A model generated the notes under the pieces. It worked only from the letters and a program-made list of their open reading frames with translations, was not told the DNA's origin and searched no databases. DNA of 64,000 bases from Variovorax sp. RA8 (GTDB taxonomy: Bacteria > Pseudomonadota > Gammaproteobacteria > Burkholderiales > Burkholderiaceae_C): NCBI RefSeq assembly GCF_901827175.1, contig NZ_LR594662.1:5704001-5768000 (forward strand), in the 5' to 3' direction. The translations under genes were made by a program, and so were the position numbers. Position 1 is the first letter of the stretch. Each line of letters begins with the position of its first letter. Positions 36,296-42,733 of the stretch are shown one piece after another.

Positions 36296-36603
36296 GTCGG
36301 TTCTCCGTCGATTCGCAATACATACCCTGCAGAAAAACGTCCGCGAGCACACGCTTTTGCGATCGCAGCTGCACGAAGACTCGACTCGTCATAGCCTAGT
36401 TCCGCAGTGATCGCTACGAGCACCTCCAAGACGTCAGCGCACTCGTCGATGCTAGGCCGCTCCCTCAACTCTTCAGCCTCCTCGAAAAGCTTTGCAAGGA
36501 GCCACTGCAATCGCTCCGCCTTCGGGAGAACTCGAAAACTTGGAATATTGCCCGCCTGCCGCATGATTTCGGGGATAAGGTCACGTACAAGCTTTTCTGT
36601 CAT
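36292..36603 (-). CDS. MazG-like nucleotide pyrophosphohydrolase
   Basis: 103 residues from ATG 36603. KLVRDLIPEIMRQ at the N-terminus, EEAEEL in the first helix and DECADVLEVL in the second give the E-E-x-x-E ... E-x-x-D metal site of all-alpha NTP pyrophosphatases (MazG/HisE-like; this variant resembles phosphoribosyl-ATP pyrophosphohydrolase-like proteins). ARGRFSAGYVL near the end is also typical. It would hydrolyse NTPs or dNTPs to monophosphates. First gene of the operon; transcription probably starts in 36604-36860. Confidence 0.8.
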   Translation of the reverse strand: MTEKLVRDLIPEIMRQAGNIPSFRVLPKAERLQWLLAKLFEEAEELRERPSIDECADVLEVLVAITAELGYDESSLRAAAIAKACARGRFSAGYVLRIDGEPT

Positions 36604-36860
36604 CGCCGGCCCTAAAGTCGCCGCGGCTACGGAGTGAGCCAAGCGTTACACCAGTTTACAGGGCGACCAGGCGTCCTCGCCCCGACGGAGTCCAAAGGCC
36701 TTCCCGGGACCCACCCCTCTCTCATTGTTCAACCGTTCCGCCGGCCGTTCGAAATGGACCATTGGCGGACCCCCTTAAGCCTAACGTCCAAAACCTAGGG
36801 TTGACGACCTTATGAACAAGGCCAGATAATGGACCCCCTTTTCGTACACAGGATGGTCTT
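36604..36860. promoter_or_regulatory. Divergent control region with repeated GGACCCCCTT
   Basis: Region between the operon and the recombinase. GGACCCCCTT occurs at 36767-36776 and 36831-36840, and AATGGACC at 36753-36760 and 36828-36835. CCTT-ATGAAC-AAGG (36808-36821) is palindromic. The repeats could be recombinase-binding sites or a remnant of an IS21-like terminus, which also contains spaced GGACCCCC-type repeats. Promoters are expected here but I cannot place them confidently. Confidence 0.4.
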
Positions 36861-37451
36861 ATGGCTCGTGTCTTCGCCTACTGCCGGGTTAGTACCGCTG
36901 ATCAAACAACTGAGAACCAGCTTAGGGAGATAGCTGCAGCCGGTTTCGACATTGCACCCAAGCGCGTTGAAGCTGAAACGATCTCAGGTAGCGTGCCGAC
37001 TTCCGAGCGCAAGGGCTTCTCAAAGCTTGTTAACCGGATGGAGGAAGGCGATGTGCTCGTGGTCACGAAACTGGATCGCCTTGGCCGCAATGCCATGGAT
37101 GTGAGGGCTACCGTAGAAGCGCTAACTGGGCTGGGCGTGCGGGTTCACTGCCTTGCACTCGGCGGCGTGGACCTGACCAGCGCCGCAGGCAAGATGACGA
37201 TGGGCGTGCTGGCCGCCGTGGCAGAGTTCGAAAGGGACTTACTCATCGAGCGGACGCAATCTGGATTGGCACGCGCAAAGGCAGCTGGAAAGCCGCTGGG
37301 TCGCCCGCAGGCCCTCGCCGAGGCCCAGGCCGCTGCAGCGCGAGAGAGGCTGTCTGCGGGGCTCTCCGTGGCCTCCGTGGCACGCGAGTTCAAGACGAGT
37401 CGGCAGACGATCATGCGACTGCGCGACAGGGCAGAACAGGCGCACGTCTAG
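36861..37451 (+). CDS. Serine recombinase, resolvase/invertase family
   Basis: 196 residues. Catalytic serine S11 in YCRVSTADQ, with R9 close by, then TKLDRLGRN around residues 70-78 and [20 protein letters not shown] at the start of the long E-helix. The C-terminal part ([11 protein letters not shown] onward, with SVARE and TSRQTIMRL) is a Hin-like helix-turn-helix. Full length for small resolvases. It could resolve or invert DNA at the repeats just upstream. No transposase gene adjoins it. Confidence 0.92.
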   Translation: MARVFAYCRVSTADQTTENQLREIAAAGFDIAPKRVEAETISGSVPTSERKGFSKLVNRMEEGDVLVVTKLDRLGRNAMDVRATVEALTGLGVRVHCLALGGVDLTSAAGKMTMGVLAAVAEFERDLLIERTQSGLARAKAAGKPLGRPQALAEAQAAAARERLSAGLSVASVAREFKTSRQTIMRLRDRAEQAHV

Positions 37452-37457
37452 GACGCA

Positions 37458-37479
37458 GAACGGGGCCCGCCCCCCGTTC
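37458..37479 (+). terminator. Stem-loop after the recombinase gene
   Basis: GAACGGGG (37458-37465) pairs with CCCCGTTC (37472-37479) with a 6-base loop, six bases after the recombinase stop. No T-run follows, so termination efficiency is uncertain. Confidence 0.5.
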
Positions 37480-37868
37480 GCAGGCTCAGGCCCCGCAGTG
37501 CGCCAGTTGCCCCCCGCCGGGGGACTGTGCCTCAGGCTCGATCGTAGGCACCCTCTCGCGTTCACAGAACAATTTTGAAATTGGCCTTCACTGCTCCCAG
37601 CGCCGGGCGTGTTATCCGACTCCACTGGAGGACCACAGAGATTCTCTCCTGCGCCGGAGAGGCCGCAACCCCTTGCCCTCTTGGTCAGATGCACGCACAT
37701 AGCCGGAGGGTTGGCAAGCCCCTGCGTTGCCGCTTTGCAACTTCAAGCATTGATCGACCTAGCCCGATCTGCGACGCTAAGCGCTCCTGATCGCACTCTG
37801 TTCTGCAGCACGAAAGCGCCTGCAGCACGCGGTGCGATTTTCTTTGGGCGTTTGAATTGGAGGTCAGG
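37480..37868. other. Region without a recognised gene
   Basis: About 390 bp. Overlapping short frames on both strands (for example 37609-37872 plus) lack homology that I can recognise or clear ribosome-binding sites. A CCCCC-CGCC-GGGGG hairpin lies near 37511-37524. Probably contains the promoter of the gene at 37869. Confidence 0.4.
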
Positions 37869-38486
37869 ATGATTGAGGGGCTTGAAGCGGAAGCCGTAGC
37901 GCAACTTGTTGCGGAAGAAAGTGGCGGAGCGCGAGAGAGGGCGACGCACAGCCATCAAGGCATCGTCATTGAGGTTCGCGCACGGCGGGGGAAGGATGGC
38001 GCGGCAGTTCTAGGCTACAGCTATGACGGCGTACGGCTCGAACGGGCGATGCTGCTCTTGCTCATCTGCCCTGAGAGCGAATGCGAACGGAGCCAAGCGG
38101 TCAAGCAGCATTGGCAAGCCCTGAAGCCCGCTGCGCCAGCGCTTCAGAGGCGCCCTCGCACTGCGATGAAAGGGGCAATGAACATTGGAGAGGCGCGACT
38201 ATTTGCCGAGGTGTCGATGGACTGCGCGGCAGGTTCATTTGTCGCACGCCCCGCGTCGCTTAAATGCTTCGTCGCATGTCCCGTCCAAGCTCACAGGCCG
38301 GCGATGATTCACAAGTCTGGATGGGACCTGTTCCGTGACGGCAAGTATGTTGCTGGCGGCGTGGTGCGCAGGGCGGACTCTGGCGAGTCAACGCCGCGTT
38401 TTCCTTCGGTAAAGGATGCAGCGCGATGGCTTGCTCACAGCTACTCGGCGAAGCGCCCTGGGCAGGGAGGCTGCGCCGATGAATAA
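37869..38486 (+). CDS. Hypothetical protein
   Basis: 205 residues from ATG 37869, chosen for the strong ribosome-binding site GGAGGTCAGG just upstream. Begins MIEGLEAEAVAQLVAEESGG; VIEVRARRGKDGAAVLGYSY follows, and the C-terminal half has GWDLFRDGKYVAGGVVRRA. No membrane segment or known motif. It overlaps the next gene by 8 bp, so the two are likely translated together. Function unknown; element cargo. Confidence 0.65.
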   Translation: MIEGLEAEAVAQLVAEESGGARERATHSHQGIVIEVRARRGKDGAAVLGYSYDGVRLERAMLLLLICPESECERSQAVKQHWQALKPAAPALQRRPRTAMKGAMNIGEARLFAEVSMDCAAGSFVARPASLKCFVACPVQAHRPAMIHKSGWDLFRDGKYVAGGVVRRADSGESTPRFPSVKDAARWLAHSYSAKRPGQGGCADE

Positions 38487-39003
38487 GTTCGGCAAGCTTC
38501 TGAAGTCGATATGCCTGTTCTGGTGCATAGCTGCGGTAGGCAATGCCGTGATCAACGCTATGGTTGGTCGCCGCGCGAACGTCGTGATGCACGCACTGTT
38601 GCTTGCAATTGGGGTCGTGGGATTCTTACTTGGACATTGGCTAAGCAAGCGGTCGACGGCAAGGAAGGTGAGCGCTGCAAAGGCGCGGTGGTGGCAAGCG
38701 GACTATGGCTTTCGGCTCGCGGTGTTTCTTAGCGCTTCGTGGATCAGCGGGTCATTCCTATGGCAGGACAGCTACGAACGCGACTACTCAGTTGTTCTCG
38801 GCCCAGCCGTCTTCTTGCTTGCGATGTACTTGGCCTACAGGCTCTTCGTCGCGCCGCGCCCGGAGGGCGAGAAGCGGTATGAGGAAGTGGCAGACGTTGA
38901 GCCGGAAGAGGCAGAGGAAGTTTTGCCAATCGAAGAACCGCAGACGAGTTCAGCAGACCGTGAGCGGGCAATGGACGACCTCATCAAGCGAATGAAGGAT
39001 TGA
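38479..39003 (+). CDS. Small membrane protein with acidic C-terminal tail
   Basis: 174 residues from ATG 38479 (GGGAGG upstream). Four hydrophobic stretches: ~9-28, ~34-55, ~75-92 and ~101-120. An acidic tail follows (VADVEPEEAEEVLPIEEP), predicted cytoplasmic, ending DDLIKRMKD. It overlaps the preceding hypothetical gene by 8 bp. Not a recognised family. It could anchor or regulate its partner. Confidence 0.68.
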   Translation: MNKFGKLLKSICLFWCIAAVGNAVINAMVGRRANVVMHALLLAIGVVGFLLGHWLSKRSTARKVSAAKARWWQADYGFRLAVFLSASWISGSFLWQDSYERDYSVVLGPAVFLLAMYLAYRLFVAPRPEGEKRYEEVADVEPEEAEEVLPIEEPQTSSADRERAMDDLIKRMKD

Positions 39004-39149
39004 TCGCAGCGAGCGATTCCAAGGAGAGCCGGAACGGACGAAGACAGATCGCGGCCTTGCGGCTATGTGCCGCAGGCCCTAACACCGATCCCCTCTCGCG
39101 CTCGCGCCTATTGTCTGCCTGCCTTCAGTATGAGCTTTGGAGCGTGCTT

Positions 39150-39926
39150 TTAACGAAGACTCGCACGCATGGCTTCGTTCAGCTTGTCCATGCTCAAGCG
39201 CACAAAGTCGTAGGTCTTGCCGTTGGACTTGTTTTGCGTAACTTTGAACTCCTGCCCGTTGATGGTTATGTGGTGTGCGCTAACAGTGATCGTGGCACGA
39301 TATGACTGAGCACCCTGTTCTCTTGCCAGCGAAGTTCGCGCCTCTATGTAGAGCTGACTGAGTGTCATGCTGGGGCCAACCTTCATCCGAGCGACGGCTG
39401 ACGTCCCACAGGCGGCTCGCTGACGAACGAAGCGCATTGCCCACTCCGGCAACGGTTTGCTCCAGTCCTTGTACACGGCTTGCTGCGGAAACTTCTTTTG
39501 CACACCCTCCCTGATCGATGTACGAGTCGCAGTCGCCACCGAAGGCGAAAGAATGCGATCAATGATCTCCTTGAGTACGGCGGACGAGCCACTGGAAGCT
39601 TTCGGGGTTGCGCTAACGCGCCCTCTGATTGCCAATCCTCCAAGTTCAGGGTGTCGTGCAACTTCTTGCTGAATGTACGCGTCAACGTGCCGCTGGATAT
39701 CCTGCCGAGCGCGTGAGGCGACGCCTCGCAAGGCAGGATCAAATTTCCGCCGTGGCGGTTGCATTCGCCGAAACGGAGCGTCTTCGATTGATGATGGCGC
39801 AAGTGCATTGGGGGTCAGGAAATCCATCGAGACTTCGCAAACGTCGTTCGGGTGGTCCAGTTCGTTCATCAGGCGGCCTTCGTAGAGTCCCTTATCTACG
39901 AAGTAGATATTAGGGAATTTGTCCAA
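39150..39926 (-). CDS. Hypothetical protein
   Basis: 258 residues if started at TTG 39926; ATG 39869 is an alternative with a better ribosome-binding site (AAGG). Landmarks: NIYFVDKGLYEGRLMNELDH, RQDIQRHVDAYIQQEVARHP and a C-terminal YRATITVSAHHITINGQEF followed by KVTQNKSNGKTYDFVRLSMD. Soluble, basic in the middle. No known domain recognised. It lies 66 bp before the end of the integrase gene on the same strand, with 146 bp of non-coding DNA on the other side. Confidence 0.62.
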   Translation of the reverse strand: MDKFPNIYFVDKGLYEGRLMNELDHPNDVCEVSMDFLTPNALAPSSIEDAPFRRMQPPRRKFDPALRGVASRARQDIQRHVDAYIQQEVARHPELGGLAIRGRVSATPKASSGSSAVLKEIIDRILSPSVATATRTSIREGVQKKFPQQAVYKDWSKPLPEWAMRFVRQRAACGTSAVARMKVGPSMTLSQLYIEARTSLAREQGAQSYRATITVSAHHITINGQEFKVTQNKSNGKTYDFVRLSMDKLNEAMRASLR

Positions 39927-39992
39927 ACTCGGTGCCGCAACCGCGGCCCTACACGGGGATTCGTGTAGTACAGGTACCGATTGGCGACGCCC

Positions 39993-41726
39993 TCACCGAG
40001 CCTCGGATGAGCTGAGCACGCGAAGCAGAGGGGCTGACGGCAAGCGTCGAATTTGTTCTGCCATTTTTGCTAAGGGCATCACACCATACCCTCGGGCAAC
40101 CGAAGCTCCTCCAGCATGCCCGGTGATGGCGTCGTGAACGTCCTCCGGAATGCCAGCAGCACGGCACAACGTTTTGAACGTATGGCGGAAGCCATGGGCG
40201 GGACTTGCAGAGCTGCTAAGCCCCACGGTTTCTCGCAGATAACTCGCCCAACGCTTTCCGAAGTTCGTCCCGTAATAGCCCCTGGGGCAGATCTTTAAGA
40301 AGGGGAAGAGCTGTCCCGCCTTGGGCAAGGTGTCCACGTAGGCAGCAAATCCGAGCTTCACTAGATCAGGATGCAGCGGTATAAGCCTCCGGCTTCCGAC
40401 GGTCTTGACGCCCCGACCGTTATCGTCATCCCCTGCAGCCAAAATACTAAGGTGCCATGCATCGTCTTCGCCCTTGATGACGTCGCGCACGGCGAGCTGT
40501 GCCAGTTCCTCGCGGCGGGCTCCGGTGTAGTACATGAGCAGGGGCAGCCAGTACCAAGCCTTCCCGAAGTCAGCGCGGGGCGATGACCACCCTGTGTCGC
40601 TATAGATCGGACTGCTGAATATCTGCCGCAGCTCATCGCCCGTGTAGTCCTTCTGGCGCTTGGCTACGGCACTGCGGTTCGTCGCCGCCTTGGCTGCTGC
40701 CTTCGCTATGCCGCCTGCTATGACGGGGTTCTCCAACACCACGCCGAGCCTTAGGCCATAGCTAAGAACGGCCGAGATTGCCCGTAGCTTGTTGCGTATG
40801 GTGGCTTCCGAGATTCGGGGCAAGTTCTCGGCGTTCGCCTTCGCGATCATCTGGCTGGTCGTAAGCTTGCGAATACCGCTGCCGCTCGCCGGAAGCTGGG
40901 CAAGCTGTACACGGTAGTCTCGAATCGTTTCTCTAGCGATAGCAGGCACCGGCAGGTCGCCGCATATCTCTATGAACTGCTCGACGGTGGCGCGATAGCT
41001 GTCAATAGTCTTGCGGACGCCACGCGAGTTCCCATCGGTCAAGAGCTTGTCACGCGCGTACTCCTCAAACAAGGCAATCAGCTTCTTCGATGAGGTCTTG
41101 CTAGCGTTTCGCTTAGCCTCGACCTTCAACGGCTCGTGGGCAAGCACGTGAGGCTTCTGCAGCCAGTCTCCCTCTAAACGCCGAGATGCAAGGTCCGAGA
41201 GCTGCAGCAGATGCTCTCTGAACGCTGCGACCAAGAGAGCGCGAGTCGGCGCTCCTTCGGCAGGGGCCGGGATGCCGTGTTGGTCTAACGTCCTCTTGAT
41301 GGCAGCCGCGATCTCGCCAGACAGGTCAACGTCTGGATCATGCTCCAGCCATTCGCGAATGCTCATGAGCGGAGTGTGTTCGTCGTAGCGATCGCCCAGG
41401 TCGACAGTGACCGTTGGCCCCTCGAACAGCCAGTAAGCGAAGTTTCCAGTTGCCTCAACTTTCTCGATCTCCGCACGAAACCACCGAGCGGCGAGCTGCT
41501 GCACATCGCGCGGGGTCAGCACTTCAGCTCCGCCCGCCTGAGCGCGGGCGAGTGCGAAGGCTGTTTCGGATCGAGCCCACTCCTCCGCAAAACGCGCCTT
41601 GGCCTCGCTTGGATCGCGTGTCTTCAATGAGCGCTTGTATTCGTGCCCGAGAGCGGCTCGCAAAGCCGGCGGCACCTTGCGGCGCAGTTGGTAGATCCCA
41701 GTCGGGGCTTTGAACGGCTGGGCCAT
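39993..41726 (-). CDS. Tyrosine recombinase, site-specific integrase (DUF6538-type N-terminus)
   Basis: 577 residues from ATG 41726; an in-frame start 46 codons earlier would run through the attachment arm. The N-terminal APTGIYQLRRKVPPALR and SLKTRDPSEAKARF are of the DUF6538 type, followed by a core-binding SAM-like domain (~250-350). Catalytic residues are R404 (TGARREE), H511 and R514 (HGFRHTF), H537 (TGHAGG) and Y547 (GYG). It adjoins tRNA-Phe and reads away from it. It is expected to catalyse insertion at the tRNA 3' end. Confidence 0.93.
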   Translation of the reverse strand: MAQPFKAPTGIYQLRRKVPPALRAALGHEYKRSLKTRDPSEAKARFAEEWARSETAFALARAQAGGAEVLTPRDVQQLAARWFRAEIEKVEATGNFAYWLFEGPTVTVDLGDRYDEHTPLMSIREWLEHDPDVDLSGEIAAAIKRTLDQHGIPAPAEGAPTRALLVAAFREHLLQLSDLASRRLEGDWLQKPHVLAHEPLKVEAKRNASKTSSKKLIALFEEYARDKLLTDGNSRGVRKTIDSYRATVEQFIEICGDLPVPAIARETIRDYRVQLAQLPASGSGIRKLTTSQMIAKANAENLPRISEATIRNKLRAISAVLSYGLRLGVVLENPVIAGGIAKAAAKAATNRSAVAKRQKDYTGDELRQIFSSPIYSDTGWSSPRADFGKAWYWLPLLMYYTGARREELAQLAVRDVIKGEDDAWHLSILAAGDDDNGRGVKTVGSRRLIPLHPDLVKLGFAAYVDTLPKAGQLFPFLKICPRGYYGTNFGKRWASYLRETVGLSSSASPAHGFRHTFKTLCRAAGIPEDVHDAITGHAGGASVARGYGVMPLAKMAEQIRRLPSAPLLRVLSSSEAR

Positions 41727-41838
41727 GAACGAGCGGCGGCGAGTAGTTGATGCGCCGCCGATTCTACGAAGTGAAGATGCCACAGGGTACCTGCTTGGTG
41801 TACCAAACCAAGAGGCCAGCGAAGACCCAGAAGAGAAA

Positions 41839-41870
41839 AAGCCCTCGATTCCGTTAAGAATCAAGGGCTT
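41839..41870 (-). terminator. Rho-independent terminator downstream of tRNA-Phe
   Basis: On the minus strand a 13-bp stem with one mismatch (41870-41858 with 41851-41839) and a 6-base loop, followed by TTTTTCTCTT. It lies 7 bp beyond the tRNA CCA end. Because it is on the element side, the element brings its own terminator for the tRNA. Confidence 0.8.
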
Positions 41871-41877
41871 AGAAGAC

Positions 41878-41912
41878 TGGTGGCCTGGGGCGGAATCGAA
41901 CCACCGACACGC
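41878..41912 (-). repeat. Right attachment repeat (3' part of tRNA-Phe)
   Basis: 35 bp, exact copy at 30395-30429. It lies within the intact tRNA, so integration preserved the gene. Confidence 0.93.
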
Positions 41913-41953
41913 GGATTTTCAATCCGCTGCTCTACCAACTGAGCTACCGGGCC
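41878..41953 (-). tRNA. tRNA-Phe (GAA)
   Basis: 76 nt including encoded CCA. Acceptor GGCCCGG pairs with CCAGGCC-type 3' strand, D-loop AGCTCAGTTGGTAGAGC, anticodon loop TTGAAAA with GAA, T-arm GGTGGTTCGATTCCGCC. It is the integration target of the 11.5-kb element. Confidence 0.97.
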
Positions 41954-41969
41954 TGTGTGCAGCCGGCGA

Positions 41970-42668
41970 TTATACAGCGCCGCGGCGCCCTCTCGAGAGA
42001 TCGACGCCGAGCTGCTTCAACTTGCGATAAAGATGGGTGCGCTCCAGGCCGGTCTTCTCCGCCACGCGGGTCATCGATCCGTTCTCCATGGCGAGATGGA
42101 ACTCGAAGTACGCCTTCTCGAATCCGTCGCGCGCATCGCGCAGCGGCCGGTCGAGATCGAAGCTCTGCATGGCCTGTGGGCCGGTGTCGACCGCAGGCGC
42201 CTGCGGGGCCGCGGGCACCAGCGAGTTCTCGCCCATCGTGGTGACCACGGTGGCAAGGTTGTTCGCGGTGGTCGGCACCACGCTGGCCGCCGCGCGGCGC
42301 GCTTGCTCGCGTGCCAATCCTTGCTCAACCGCCTTCAGCAGCTTCTGCAGGGTGATGGGTTTCTCGAGGAAAGCAAAGGCGCCGATGCGGGTGGCATCGA
42401 CCGCGGTGTCGATGGTGGCGTGGCCGCTCATCATGATGACCGGCATGCTCAGGAGACCGGCCGTCGACCATTCCTTGAGCAACGTGACACCGTCGGTGTC
42501 GGGCATCCAGATGTCGAGCAGAACGAGATCGGGGCGCGCGCGCTGCCGGGCGGCGCGGGCTTCTGCCGCGTTCTCCGCGAGCTCGACGTTGTGGCCTTCG
42601 TCGTTCAGAATTTCGAAGAGCAGGTCCCGAATGCCTAGCTCGTCGTCGACCACGAGGATGTTTGCCAT
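41970..42668 (-). CDS. NtrX-like response regulator without AAA+ domain
   Basis: 232 residues from ATG 42668. Receiver domain with D8/D9, phospho-acceptor D52 (LLDIWMPDTDG), S81 and K103 (LEKPI). After a linker of ~70 residues comes a Fis-type helix-turn-helix (MTRVAEKTGLERTHLYRKLK). The sigma-54 AAA+ module of true NtrX is absent, so it must act as a classical activator or repressor. The partner kinase gene is 65 bp upstream. It is 16 bp from tRNA-Phe. Confidence 0.88.
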   Translation of the reverse strand: MANILVVDDELGIRDLLFEILNDEGHNVELAENAAEARAARQRARPDLVLLDIWMPDTDGVTLLKEWSTAGLLSMPVIMMSGHATIDTAVDATRIGAFAFLEKPITLQKLLKAVEQGLAREQARRAAASVVPTTANNLATVVTTMGENSLVPAAPQAPAVDTGPQAMQSFDLDRPLRDARDGFEKAYFEFHLAMENGSMTRVAEKTGLERTHLYRKLKQLGVDLSRGRRGAV

Positions 42669-42733
42669 GAATGCTTGTGTTGTGCGCCGGTTTGGGTTTT
42701 CTTGAGGACCCGCCCCGCCGCGCGAGCAAGCGC

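Larger units (their letters stand above)
30395..41912. mobile_element. Integrative element in tRNA-Phe (~11.5 kb)
   Basis: Bounded by 35-bp direct repeats of the tRNA-Phe 3' end. A tyrosine integrase lies next to the intact tRNA and reads away from it, the usual layout of tRNA-targeted islands. Cargo: two DNA methyltransferases, HD, HIT-like, MazG-like and unknown membrane protein genes, a serine recombinase and three unknown genes. The cargo at 30.6-36.6 kb is visibly richer in A and T than the flanking chromosome. No conjugation or replication genes are seen, so transfer would need a helper. Confidence 0.9.

Noticed and set aside
31950..36603. Classic type II restriction-modification, BREX or DISARM system
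   Set aside because: No nuclease, helicase, PglZ, Lon-like or DrmA/B-like protein is present; the other genes are nucleotide-acting or unknown.
37239..37700. A 153-codon minus-strand open frame overlapping the recombinase end
   Set aside because: It overlaps a convincing serine recombinase by over 200 bp, has no ribosome-binding site and no motif.
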